Origin: Ornithinibacillus bavariensis
Lineage (GTDB): Bacteria > Bacillota > Bacilli > Bacillales > Amphibacillaceae
DNA length: 64,000 nt
Reading direction: 5' to 3'
NCBI RefSeq assembly: GCF_050433565.1
Contig: NZ_JBNPWZ010000005.1
Span: 62,001 to 126,000, forward strand
Position numbers and translations under genes: made by a program. The notes beneath the pieces are model-generated. The model was given only the letters and a program-made list of their open reading frames with translations, searched no databases and was not told the DNA's origin. This document shows positions 49,604 to 57,857 of the stretch, one piece after another (within the stretch, counting starts at the first letter, position 1; every line of letters starts with the position of its first letter).

Positions 49604-51079
49604 TTGTCCAAGTATCCCATTTCAGCCAAGATTGATGAAAATTCTAGGTTTTTTAAAGAGAGAGTAGGAATTGATGTTTCCTATGATGTTGGCTTTCGCG
49701 AGGTAGTGCTATTAAAAACACGTATTCAGCTTTATTATGTAAATGGATTAGTGGATAGCTTAATCATACAGCAAATTCTTAAGGAATTAGTGGATCTAAA
49801 TGAAAAAGAGCGTGAGCGTGATAAGGCAAGTGAGATAGTTAAAAACCGAATTCTCCACCAGCAGTTATCGACAATTAAAACATTAGATGAGGCAGTTGAT
49901 CAGGTTCTATCTGGATTAATTGTCATTCTCATCGACGGTGAAAAATTTGGCTTTGCCGTAGACGTTAGAAGCTACCCTGGAAGACAGCCTGAAGAGCCAG
50001 ATACAGAACGGGTTATACGTGGATCAAGAGATGGATATACAGAAAATATTGTCCTCAATACTAGTTTAACGAGAAGAAGAATTCGTGATGCGAGATTACG
50101 CAATGAGATGCTGAAGGTAGGGGAACGATCTAAGACAGATGTTTGCCTAAGTTATATAAAAGATATTGCTGATGATGGCTTAGTCGACTTATTGAAGAAA
50201 AAGATTCGTAAAATTGATATTGATGGTATCACTATGGCTGAAAAACCGCTGGAAGAATTTTTTGTAGAGCGTAAGTGGAACCCATTTCCACTTATACGTT
50301 TTACAGAAAGGCCAGATGTTGCTTCTAATCATTTATTGGAAGGGCATGCTTTAATAACGGTGGATACCTCACCAAGTGTAATGGTTGTTCCAACCACATA
50401 TTTTCATCATACACAGCATGCTGAGGAGTTTCGTCAAGCACCCATCATCGGTACTTTTATCCGTTGGATCCGCTTTTTAGCGATATTTTTATCATTGTTT
50501 TTGTTACCGACATGGCTACTGTTTGTGATGGATCCTACATTGTTGCCACCCGAGCTTTCATTTATTGGGCCGAATAAGGAAGGGAATATTCCAATTGTAG
50601 CTCAGTTAATCCTAGGCGTAGTTGGAATGGAATTTTTAAGAATGGCGGCTATTCATACGCCGACTGCGCTATCAACGGCTATGGGATTAATTGCTGCAGT
50701 ATTAATTGGACAAATTGCAATTGATGTTGGGTTACTTAGTCCTGAGGTAATCCTCTATACTGCTATTGGTTCAATCGGGACGTATGTAACACCTAGTTAT
50801 GAATTAAGTGTAGCGAATAAAATGGCAACACTATATTTGATAATTGCAACAGCATTATTCGGAATATATGGGTATGTCATTAGTATTACAGTTCTACTTT
50901 TATTCCTGATAAGTTTAAAATCCTTTAAGGCACCTTATTTTTGGCCATTAATTCCTTTTAATCCAAAGGCTATGGTACGGATATTATTTCGAGTTCCAAC
51001 ACCTTTTGTTCATACAAGACCATCCATTGTTCATCCGAAGAATGTATTTACGCAACCGCAAAAAGAATCGGTTAAATAA
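49604..51079 (+). CDS. spoVAF: Stage V sporulation protein AF (GerA-type)
   Basis: Homologue of GerA germinant-receptor A subunits; in B. subtilis it speeds up germination as part of an inner-membrane complex. The 491-residue product has a large N-terminal soluble region (about 1-285) and a C-terminal membrane region with several segments (about 287-310, 330-355, 360-385, 405-445). The ending with PFVHTRPSIVHPKN is typical. The start is TTG at 49604 after AAGGAGGGG. It follows spoVAB directly. Confidence 0.94.
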   Translation: MSKYPISAKIDENSRFFKERVGIDVSYDVGFREVVLLKTRIQLYYVNGLVDSLIIQQILKELVDLNEKERERDKASEIVKNRILHQQLSTIKTLDEAVDQVLSGLIVILIDGEKFGFAVDVRSYPGRQPEEPDTERVIRGSRDGYTENIVLNTSLTRRRIRDARLRNEMLKVGERSKTDVCLSYIKDIADDGLVDLLKKKIRKIDIDGITMAEKPLEEFFVERKWNPFPLIRFTERPDVASNHLLEGHALITVDTSPSVMVVPTTYFHHTQHAEEFRQAPIIGTFIRWIRFLAIFLSLFLLPTWLLFVMDPTLLPPELSFIGPNKEGNIPIVAQLILGVVGMEFLRMAAIHTPTALSTAMGLIAAVLIGQIAIDVGLLSPEVILYTAIGSIGTYVTPSYELSVANKMATLYLIIATALFGIYGYVISITVLLLFLISLKSFKAPYFWPLIPFNPKAMVRILFRVPTPFVHTRPSIVHPKNVFTQPQKESVK

Positions 51080-51108
51080 AATCCTCTCTGTGAGGGTTTT
51101 ATTTTTGT
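51078..51108 (+). terminator. Terminator after spoVAF
   Basis: AAAATCCTC (51078-51086) pairs with GAGGGTTTT (51092-51100), one wobble, followed by ATTTTTG. It begins at the spoVAF stop. Confidence 0.8.
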
Positions 51109-51164
51109 TTTTAATTTGTTTATGATAAATTTTTTATAAGTATTCATGAAATGGGTGTGAAAGC

Positions 51165-52472
51165 ATGCAAATGGAGAATTATCCGTACCGAATAAATGAT
51201 TTAGGTCATCTAGAAATTGGTGGTATTGACAGTGTTGATTTAGTGAAAAAATACGGTACACCTCTTTATGTGTATGATGTTTCAATTGTACGTAAAAATT
51301 GTCGTGCATTTGTTGAAGCTTTTAAGAAGTTAGGTGTTAAGGCACAGGTGACCTATGCTAGTAAAGCTTTTTCTTCCATTGCAATTCTTCAAGTTATTAA
51401 GCAGGAAGGATTATCGGTTGATGTGGTATCAGAAGGGGAACTGTATACCGCACTTCAAGCGGGAATAGCTCCACAGAAAATCCATATGCATGGAAATAAT
51501 AAAAGTAGAAGTGAACTCGAGATGGCAATAGAGCATGAGATTGGCTGTATTGTCGTGGATAACTTTTATGAAATTGAGATTTTGACAGAGATATTACGTA
51601 AAAAGCAAAAGACAGTGGATGTTATTATTCGGGTTACTCCAGGGATTAATTCCGATACACACCAATATATTATGACAGGTAATGAGGATTCTAAATTTGG
51701 CTTTGATTTACATAATGGACAAGTAGATCAGGCATTTCAGCTTATACGTGAAAATAAATATCTAAACTTTAAAGGATTACACTGTCATATCGGTTCGCAA
51801 ATTTTTGAAACGGACCGTTTTGTAACTGCAGCAAATATACTATTCCAAAAAATAGAAGAATGGAAAGGAACCTATGGATATACACCTGAGGTCATAAACT
51901 TAGGTGGGGGATTTGGAATTCGATATACGGAAAATGATCAACCAATTCCATTAGATGAATATGTATACCGATTAGTAGAAGTAATTCAAAATCATTGTTC
52001 TAGATTAAATATGGAGGTACCAGAAATTTGGATAGAACCTGGTCGGTCCGTTGTTGGGGATGCAGGAATAACCCTTTATACGACAGGCTCTACTAAGGTC
52101 ATACCCAATGTACGTGATTATGTTGCCGTTGATGGCGGAATGACTGATAATATTCGTCCTGCTTTATACCAAGCGAAGTATGTCGGTTTGTTAGCGAATA
52201 GAGCAAATCAAAAGGCGGATACGGTTGTTTCCATAGCTGGGAAGTGTTGTGAATCAGGAGATATGCTAATATGGGACTTACCTATTCCTAAGGTTAAAAA
52301 AGGAGATATTTTGGCAATTCTTTCAACCGGTGCGTATGGTTACTCCATGGCGAGTAATTATAATCGATTTGCAAGAGCGGCAGTTGTATTTATTGAGAAT
52401 GGTATAGATAAATTAGTTATTCGTCGTGAAACAGTTAAGGATATTGTTAAAAATGACTTATCCTATGAATAA
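51165..52472 (+). CDS. lysA: Diaminopimelate decarboxylase
   Basis: Last step of lysine synthesis: decarboxylates meso-diaminopimelate. The 435-residue PLP enzyme has the cofactor lysine in VTYASKAFSS (around 66), HGNNKSRSEL (around 112), HCHIGSQIFE (around 208), the PLP-phosphate loop NLGGGFGIRY (around 246), IEPGRSVVGDAG (around 289) and the substrate-site CCESGDML from the partner subunit (around 364). It is at its usual place after spoVA and before ppiB. Confidence 0.97.
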   Translation: MQMENYPYRINDLGHLEIGGIDSVDLVKKYGTPLYVYDVSIVRKNCRAFVEAFKKLGVKAQVTYASKAFSSIAILQVIKQEGLSVDVVSEGELYTALQAGIAPQKIHMHGNNKSRSELEMAIEHEIGCIVVDNFYEIEILTEILRKKQKTVDVIIRVTPGINSDTHQYIMTGNEDSKFGFDLHNGQVDQAFQLIRENKYLNFKGLHCHIGSQIFETDRFVTAANILFQKIEEWKGTYGYTPEVINLGGGFGIRYTENDQPIPLDEYVYRLVEVIQNHCSRLNMEVPEIWIEPGRSVVGDAGITLYTTGSTKVIPNVRDYVAVDGGMTDNIRPALYQAKYVGLLANRANQKADTVVSIAGKCCESGDMLIWDLPIPKVKKGDILAILSTGAYGYSMASNYNRFARAAVVFIENGIDKLVIRRETVKDIVKNDLSYE

Positions 52473-52563
52473 GATGCAGTATAAAATCTTTTAATAAAAC
52501 GCTAGAAATGGTATGATTAATTTGATTGGCAAAAAGTTTTTATCAGAATAGGAGTTGTATAGT

Positions 52564-53001
52564 ATGGCTAAAAAAGGCTATATTTTAATGGAAAATGGTA
52601 ATAAAATTGAATTTGATTTATATCCAAATGAGGCACCAGGTACAGTTGCTAATTTTGAAAAACTTTCAAATGAAAATTTTTATGATGGATTAACGTTTCA
52701 TCGCGTAATCCCTGGTTTTGTTAGCCAAGGTGGATGCCCAATCGGCAATGGTACAGGTAACGCTGGGTATACGATTACATGTGAAACAGATAATAACCCA
52801 CATAAGCATGTTGAGGGTACGTTATCTATGGCACATGCTGGAAGAGATACGGGAAGCTGTCAATTTTTCATTGTTCATGAACCACAACCACATTTAGATG
52901 GAGTTCATACCGTGTTTGGACAAGTTACTTCTGGTATGGAATATGTAAAGGAAATGCGCAATGGTGATGTCATGAAAGAGGTAAAAGTATTTAATGCCTA
53001 A
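52564..53001 (+). CDS. ppiB: Peptidyl-prolyl cis-trans isomerase (cyclophilin)
   Basis: Accelerates proline isomerisation in folding proteins. The ATG at 52564 (MAKKGYILM) is preferred; TAGGAG is upstream. The 145 residues have the cyclophilin core FHRVIPGFVSQGGCP (catalytic Arg, around 45), GTLSMAHAGRDTGSCQFFIVHEPQPHLD (about 86-113) and HTVFGQV. No signal peptide, so cytoplasmic. It lies after lysA as in B. subtilis. Confidence 0.96.
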   Translation: MAKKGYILMENGNKIEFDLYPNEAPGTVANFEKLSNENFYDGLTFHRVIPGFVSQGGCPIGNGTGNAGYTITCETDNNPHKHVEGTLSMAHAGRDTGSCQFFIVHEPQPHLDGVHTVFGQVTSGMEYVKEMRNGDVMKEVKVFNA

Positions 53002-53026
53002 TTGATAAATACTTTTGAAAGAGCAA

Positions 53027-53485
53027 ATGAGTGTCTATTTGTTGCTTTATCTTATCGTGTTTGTCGCACCAATTAGTAATCTAATTCATGAGATTGGCCA
53101 TACAGTGGGTGCTAAGATCGCAAAGGCAAGCAATATCTTAATCAGTATTGGTAGGGGGAAAAGGATTATAAAGATTGTTTTCCCCAAGCTTGAAGTGCAT
53201 GTTGGGCTATTGTTTTTTACAGCTGGTGTAACAGAGAGTACAAGAGAAAAGGACTATACTTCTTTTGAAAAACTATACATAACTTTCCTGGGTCCTTTTT
53301 TTAATGCTATTATTGTAGTCATCTTTTTTGGTATATATCAATTTACTTCCAATGAATTTATTTTAGTTTTCATGCTTTATAATAGCTGGTTGTTCCTGAT
53401 GAATTGTGTTCCCTTTAAAATAAAGGAACAAGAATCAGATGGTTTCATAATGTTGAAAGAAATCATAGCGAAACGTACTAAATAA
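53027..53485 (+). CDS. M50-like membrane metallopeptidase family protein
   Basis: A 152-residue membrane protein with the zinc-site motif NLIHEIGHTVGAKIA (HExxH, around residue 20) inside its first hydrophobic stretch and a second conserved piece NCVPFKIKEQESDG (around 131), resembling the NxxPxxxxDG motif of site-2 proteases. Hydrophobic segments are at about 3-20, 62-80, 93-112 and 117-135. A TTG at 53015 is an alternative start. There is no PDZ domain. It lies in the slot between ppiB and ribT that holds riboflavin genes in B. subtilis. Substrate unknown. Confidence 0.7.
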   Translation: MSVYLLLYLIVFVAPISNLIHEIGHTVGAKIAKASNILISIGRGKRIIKIVFPKLEVHVGLLFFTAGVTESTREKDYTSFEKLYITFLGPFFNAIIVVIFFGIYQFTSNEFILVFMLYNSWLFLMNCVPFKIKEQESDGFIMLKEIIAKRTK

Positions 53486-53512
53486 GGTAATTTTTGTCAA
53501 TGCTAGTAAAGG

Positions 53513-53617
53513 ATGAGTAATTTGAATCAACGAAAGAAAAATATCCTTTTATTTCTTGTATTACTTGTGCTTGCCATCATTTGGGGATTTGCATATTGGA
53601 TGATATTTGTGCTTTAA
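53513..53617 (+). CDS. Possible 34-residue membrane protein
   Basis: The frame MSNLNQRKKNILLFLVLL... encodes a short basic head and one strong hydrophobic segment (about residues 10-34), the layout of a small membrane peptide. It lies 27 bases after the M50-like gene in the same direction. The ribosome site is poor: AAAGG directly abuts the ATG. It is too short for composition to decide, so it may be chance. Confidence 0.35.
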   Translation: MSNLNQRKKNILLFLVLLVLAIIWGFAYWMIFVL

Positions 53618-53623
53618 TCGTAT

Positions 53624-53652
53624 TTGACAAATATAGATTAATAGGTCATAAA
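53624..53652 (+). promoter_or_regulatory. Candidate sigma-A promoter upstream of ribT
   Basis: TTGACA (53624-53629), 17 bases, CATAAA (53647-53652). The -35 is perfect, the -10 matches at four positions. About 220 bases of leader follow before ribT. The leader was checked for the FMN (RFN) riboswitch core and does not contain it. Confidence 0.5.
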
Positions 53653-53872
53653 TAGAACTATAATTCAATTATCCCGTAAGTTTATAGGAGTAAGATTCCT
53701 GCCTTTATTAATCTGAATTGCTGAGAAGTAAGGAAGGGTTTTAGCACTCAGTTCATGTTTTATTTAGGTCATCTTATGTTCGATAGTCGTGAGAAACATT
53801 ACTGGTCGATGATTACTTTATCAAAATTATTTCATCTTAGACCAAAAGTATTTCACATAATGAGGGGTATAT

Positions 53873-54226
53873 ATGTTAAATCGCTACAAAAAAAATTCGG
53901 AAAAGATTGCAATGGGTTTATTGTCTTTTATGCCAGAAGGAAAAGATGTTAAAAACCTACTTCATACCATTAAGGAATATGAGACCAATCCAGACTGGCA
54001 TCTTTATCTATGGAAGCAAGAAGATGATGTGATCGGTGCAATCGGTGTTCGGATTGATGGTGATCAAGCAATCATACAGCATATTTCTGTAAATCCATCC
54101 CATCGTAATTGTGGGGTAGGTAAACGAATGATTAAAGAAATTCGGAACCTTTACGATACAAAGTATAAGGTTAGTGCTGTTGATTCGATACAACAATATT
54201 TTATGCGTTGTATTCAAGAAGATTAA
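53873..54226 (+). CDS. ribT: GNAT acetyltransferase RibT
   Basis: A 117-residue GNAT-fold protein. The opening (LNRYKKNSEKIAMGLLSFMPEGKD) and the acetyl-CoA segment ISVNPSHRNCGVGKRMI (around 80) closely follow RibT, the last gene of the B. subtilis riboflavin operon, whose exact substrate is unknown. Here it stands alone, with no ribD, ribE, ribA or ribH before it. It has a GAGGGG site. The C-terminus is slightly shorter than in B. subtilis. A terminator follows at 54274. Confidence 0.88.
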   Translation: MLNRYKKNSEKIAMGLLSFMPEGKDVKNLLHTIKEYETNPDWHLYLWKQEDDVIGAIGVRIDGDQAIIQHISVNPSHRNCGVGKRMIKEIRNLYDTKYKVSAVDSIQQYFMRCIQED

Positions 54227-54273
54227 CAAGAATTGAAGGGGAAGCATTTTACAGTAGAAAGTAATTTCTAAAC

Positions 54274-54312
54274 AAAAATCAGCCCTGATTCTTCCATGGG
54301 CTGATTTTTATT
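54274..54312. terminator. Bidirectional terminator between ribT and the YjcZ-like gene
   Basis: Perfect 12-bp stem AAAAATCAGCCC/GGGCTGATTTTT (54274-54285, 54298-54309) with T and A runs on the two strands, between converging genes. Confidence 0.88.
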
Positions 54313-54364
54313 TAAAATTTGGTTGTATGTTGATGGAATATACTTATCGTAGTTTCATGCTACT

Positions 54365-54457
54365 TTACAACCAAGCAGCACCAACAATAATTAAAAGAAT
54401 AAATAATACTACGATTAAAGCAAATCCTCCACCGTAATATCCTGCACCTGCACTCAT
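54365..54457 (-). CDS. YjcZ family small sporulation protein
   Basis: A 30-residue protein: a short glycine/tyrosine-rich head (MSAGAGYYGGGF) and one membrane segment (ALIVVLFILLIIVGAAWL). This is the typical YjcZ/YtxZ-type sporulation miniprotein pattern, several copies of which occur in many spore formers. The ribosome site AAAGGAGGAA is excellent. The function is not known. Confidence 0.88.
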   Translation of the reverse strand: MSAGAGYYGGGFALIVVLFILLIIVGAAWL

Positions 54458-54626
54458 TCTAAATTCCTCCTTTTAAATACTTGAATAAATGTTTGGGTAA
54501 CATTTATCTTACGTTATTAACTTATGTAAAACATGACGATGGTGTATAGGCGCTTATACAAGTTGAAACAAATATAATCGATGCTATATTGCTAAGAACT
54601 CTATAGATATAGAAAGGGCGACTTTT
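54458..54626. other. Short spacer between the YjcZ-like gene and scpA
   Basis: Divergent spacer of about 170 bases. No convincing promoter pair was identified for either gene. Confidence 0.4.
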
Positions 54627-55370
54627 ATGAATCAGGCATATCAGGTGAAAATAGAATCCTTTGAAGGACCGCTTGATTTATTATTACATTTAATAAATCA
54701 CTATGAGATTGATATATATGATATTCCTGTAGCCCAAATTACTGAACAGTATATGAATTATATTCATACCATGCAGCATTTAGAGTTAAATATTGCTAGT
54801 GAATATCTTGTCATGGCTGCTACTCTTTTGGCAATTAAAAGTCAGATGCTTCTTCCTAAACAAGAAATTGAGGAAGAAATGGAAGAGTATATGGAAGATC
54901 CACGAGAAGAGCTCATGCAGCGTCTGATTGAATATCGAAAATTTAAAGAAGCCGCCGAAGTTTTCAAGGAAAAAGAAATTGAAGCAAATCAGATATTTAC
55001 TAGACCTCCAGTAATATTTGAAGACCTTCCAATTGAAAAAACTGTTGTTCAAGGAGATATTTCCATTTATGATATGCTTGGCGCCTTAGGAAAAATGCTT
55101 GAGCGCAAAAAATGGAAAGAACCACTTGAAACAAAAATACACAAGGCTGAAATTCCAATTGAGCAACGCATGGAGGAAGTATTAGATTCGGTAAAACGAT
55201 CAAGGAAGAAAGGCATAACTTTTGACGAATTGTTTACCCACCGAACAAAATCACATATTGTAGTTACCTTCATGGCAATTTTGGAATTGATGAAAGTAAA
55301 TCAAATAACCTGTAAACAAGAGAAGCATTTCGATACTTTGTATGTTTATTATTCGGGGGATGACGTGTAG
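54627..55370 (+). CDS. scpA: Segregation and condensation protein A (kleisin)
   Basis: Kleisin subunit that bridges the SMC ATPase heads and recruits ScpB. The 247 residues include the family opening YQVKIESFEGPLDLLLHLI (about 4-22) that binds the SMC neck, a middle acidic helical region (about 85-125) that binds ScpB, and a C-terminal winged helix (about 180-245). It is followed by scpB one base after the stop. Confidence 0.96.
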   Translation: MNQAYQVKIESFEGPLDLLLHLINHYEIDIYDIPVAQITEQYMNYIHTMQHLELNIASEYLVMAATLLAIKSQMLLPKQEIEEEMEEYMEDPREELMQRLIEYRKFKEAAEVFKEKEIEANQIFTRPPVIFEDLPIEKTVVQGDISIYDMLGALGKMLERKKWKEPLETKIHKAEIPIEQRMEEVLDSVKRSRKKGITFDELFTHRTKSHIVVTFMAILELMKVNQITCKQEKHFDTLYVYYSGDDV

Positions 55371-55371
55371 G

Positions 55372-55956
55372 ATGAAGAATGTAAAAGCGATCTTAGAAGG
55401 ATTGTTATTTGCAAGTGGTGATGAAGGTATAACGATTAAAGAACTTGCAAATATCATGGAAATATCTGTTAAGGCAGTTGAGCATTTAATCGAAGAGCTA
55501 AAATATGATTATGAGCATGCGAGTCGTGGAATTATGATTATGCAAGCTAATGATGTCTATCATTTAACAACAAAGCCGGAGCATAGTGAATACTTTAAAC
55601 GGTTCCTCGAGACTCCACATTTAAGTAGAATGTCACAAGCAGCACTAGAGACACTAGCTATAATTGCTTATAAGCAGCCAATAACTCGTTCGGAAATTGA
55701 TGAAATAAGAGGGGTAAAAAGCGATCGCCCCGTGCAAACTCTACTTGCAAGGTCGCTGATTGAAGAGGTTGGTAGAAAAGAAGGAGTTGGGCGACCTGTA
55801 TTATTTGGTACAAGTAAAGATTTTCTAACATTTTTTGGGCTAACATCGTTAGAGGAACTACCACCACTACCAGATAATATGGATGCTAGTGATATTGAGG
55901 ATGAAGCAGATTTATTTTTTGATCGTTTCAGTGAGTTAGAGGAGAATAGTAATTAG
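55372..55956 (+). CDS. scpB: Segregation and condensation protein B
   Basis: Dimeric winged-helix (kite) partner of ScpA in the SMC complex. The ATG at 55372 (MKNVKAILEGLLFAS) comes one base after the scpA stop; the GGGGGA site lies about 11 bases upstream. The 194 residues contain two winged-helix domains, with the hallmark LETLAIIAYKQPITRSEIDEIRG (about 91-113) and GVGRPVLFGTSKDFLTFFGL (around 140). A terminator follows. Confidence 0.95.
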   Translation: MKNVKAILEGLLFASGDEGITIKELANIMEISVKAVEHLIEELKYDYEHASRGIMIMQANDVYHLTTKPEHSEYFKRFLETPHLSRMSQAALETLAIIAYKQPITRSEIDEIRGVKSDRPVQTLLARSLIEEVGRKEGVGRPVLFGTSKDFLTFFGLTSLEELPPLPDNMDASDIEDEADLFFDRFSELEENSN

Positions 55957-55986
55957 ACTTATTGCCATTATATATAATAGTTTTTA

Positions 55987-56027
55987 AGGATGTTTGAAGA
56001 GTGAGTTCTTTTAAACATCCTTTTTTT
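55987..56027 (+). terminator. Terminator after scpB
   Basis: Perfect 9-bp stem AGGATGTTT/AAACATCCT (55987-55995, 56013-56021) followed by TTTTTTATTTT. Confidence 0.88.
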
Positions 56028-56100
56028 ATTTTATGAAGGCTAACTTCTATCCTTCACAGTAAAAAAAAAATGGTAAAATCACTCTACCATTTCTTTTTTT

Positions 56101-56129
56101 ATCATAAGAAAGCTCCCTTTGCATAAAAT
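56101..56129 (+). promoter_or_regulatory. Candidate sigma-E promoter of dacB
   Basis: ATCATAAG (56101-56108), 13 bases, CATAAAAT (56122-56129). The -10 matches the sigma-E consensus CATACAMT at 7 of 8 positions; the -35 is weaker. dacB-spmAB is sigma-E controlled in B. subtilis. Confidence 0.5.
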
Positions 56130-56160
56130 GTATAGACAGATTTTTGGGGGAGGACAAACC

Positions 56161-57279
56161 ATGCGTTTTATAGCAAAAACCCTAATGTTAATACTATTAT
56201 TTACTATTGTATGTCCAATTATTGGACATGCCGATGAAGGTCCAGCTGTTTCGGCAAAAAATGCTGTGTTAATTGAACAGTCAACAGGAAGAATATTGTT
56301 CGAGAAAAATGCGCATGAGAAATCTAATATAGCGAGCATTACTAAGATAATGACTGCCATTATAGCGATTGAATCGGGAAAAATGAAGGAAAAGGCAACA
56401 GCTAGTAGAAAGGCCGTTTATACGGAAGGGTCATCGATTTATTTAAAACAAGGAGAAAAAATGACAGTGGAGGATCTAGTATATGGGTTAATGCTAAGAT
56501 CCGGTAATGATGCAGCAATATCCATTGCGGAGCATGTTGGAGAAAGTGAAGAGGGATTTGTATATCTCATGAATGAAAAGGCGCAGTGGCTGGGCATGAC
56601 GAATACACATTTTGATAATCCACATGGATTAGATTCTGAAACCCATTACTCATCAGCCTATGATATGGCCCTTTTGATGCAATATGCAATGCAAAATGAG
56701 GAGTTTCGTAAAATAACAGGAACCAAATTCTATCAGTCTTCTAATCGTGATTATGGCTGGAAAAATAAAAACAAATTATTAACAGCCTACTATAAATATT
56801 GCACAGGTGGAAAAACTGGATTTACGAAACAGACTGGTAGAACACTTGTCTCTACAGCATCAAAGGATGGGATGGATTTAATTGCAGTTACGTTAGATGC
56901 ACCGAATGATTGGCAAGACCATACCGATATGTTTGAATGGGGCTTTAAGAACTTTACTATGGAAAAAATGGGTAAAAAAGGGCAAATCTCTATTTCATTA
57001 GATTCCGGGGAGAAAATGAGAGGCTATACACATGAAGATGCAGTATATCCACTAGCAGAAAGAGAAAAAGGTTTGATTCGTAGTGATGTTATCCCAGTAG
57101 GGGAATCTCCTCCTGCACCTGACGCACAGGTTGTTGCCAAGCAAATCTACTACTTAAATAATGATCCTATTGTAGAGGTGAATATATTTCAAGAGAATCT
57201 AGCCGAAAAAGAAATATCATATTTAGTAGATTTTGTATCCGTATTGAAACAAATCTTTAGGATGGATTCCAATGGTTAA
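56161..57279 (+). CDS. dacB: D-alanyl-D-alanine carboxypeptidase DacB
   Basis: Penicillin-binding protein 5* that limits cross-linking of spore cortex from the mother-cell side. The ATG at 56161 (MRFIAKTLML) follows GGGGGAGG; the in-frame ATG at 56119 lacks a site. The 372 residues have a signal peptide (about 1-21, ending GHA), SxxK in ASITK (around 58), SxN in LRSGNDAA (around 116) and KTG in GGKTGFT (around 220). It overlaps spmA by eight bases. It is the paralogue of DacF at 45555-46730. Confidence 0.95.
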   Translation: MRFIAKTLMLILLFTIVCPIIGHADEGPAVSAKNAVLIEQSTGRILFEKNAHEKSNIASITKIMTAIIAIESGKMKEKATASRKAVYTEGSSIYLKQGEKMTVEDLVYGLMLRSGNDAAISIAEHVGESEEGFVYLMNEKAQWLGMTNTHFDNPHGLDSETHYSSAYDMALLMQYAMQNEEFRKITGTKFYQSSNRDYGWKNKNKLLTAYYKYCTGGKTGFTKQTGRTLVSTASKDGMDLIAVTLDAPNDWQDHTDMFEWGFKNFTMEKMGKKGQISISLDSGEKMRGYTHEDAVYPLAEREKGLIRSDVIPVGESPPAPDAQVVAKQIYYLNNDPIVEVNIFQENLAEKEISYLVDFVSVLKQIFRMDSNG

Positions 57280-57856
57280 TCTAATTTGGGCATTTATGGC
57301 CATTATCGGAATTGTTTTTGCCATGTTTAATGGAACGATGGAGGATGTTAACAAGGCAGTATTTGAAAGCGCCAATGAGGCTGTTACCCTTTCCATTGGC
57401 CTGATTAGTGTTCTAGTATTTTGGTTAGGTATTATGCGTATTGCAGAAGAAGCAGGAATTCTAAAAATTTTAGCAAGGCTGTTTCGACCTATTGTTGTAC
57501 GGCTATTTCCAGAAATACCAAAGGACCACCCTGCAATTGGTTATATTCTATCGAATATAACAGCAAATATATTTGGGCTTGGGAATGCAGCTACACCTAT
57601 GGGAATAAAAGCGATGGAGCAAATGAAAAAACTAAGTGGCTCAAATGAGGCATCTAGGTCCATGATTACATTCCTGGCAATTAATACTTCTAGCCTTACC
57701 TTGATTCCAACTACTATTATTGCAGTACGTATGCAGTATGATTCTGCCTCACCTACAGAGATTGTAGGCACGACTATACTAGCAACGATTATTTCCACAT
57801 TAAGTGCCATTATGATAGACCGACTTTTCTATTACCGAAGTATGTGGAGGAAGTAA
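57272..57856 (+). CDS. spmA: Spore maturation protein A
   Basis: Membrane protein of the nucleoside-recognition (Gate) type, needed with SpmB for full spore core dehydration. The 194-residue protein has about five hydrophobic segments and the conserved GLGNAATPMGIKAMEQM (around 109-125) and NTSSLTLIPTTIIAVR (around 143). The stop is followed by spmB after one base. The molecule it moves, if any, is unknown. Confidence 0.95.
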   Translation: MVNLIWAFMAIIGIVFAMFNGTMEDVNKAVFESANEAVTLSIGLISVLVFWLGIMRIAEEAGILKILARLFRPIVVRLFPEIPKDHPAIGYILSNITANIFGLGNAATPMGIKAMEQMKKLSGSNEASRSMITFLAINTSSLTLIPTTIIAVRMQYDSASPTEIVGTTILATIISTLSAIMIDRLFYYRSMWRK

Positions 57857-57857
57857 T

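Noticed and set aside
53735..53745. TTAGCACTC, half of a CIRCE heat-shock element
   Set aside because: The required second half GAGTGCTAA is absent nine bases on.
53618..53872. FMN riboswitch expected before a rib gene
   Set aside because: None of the conserved RFN core sequences could be found in the ribT leader.
53755..53952. 65-codon frame upstream of ribT
   Set aside because: It runs into ribT in another frame, has no convincing ribosome site, and ribT has a good start and site at 53873.
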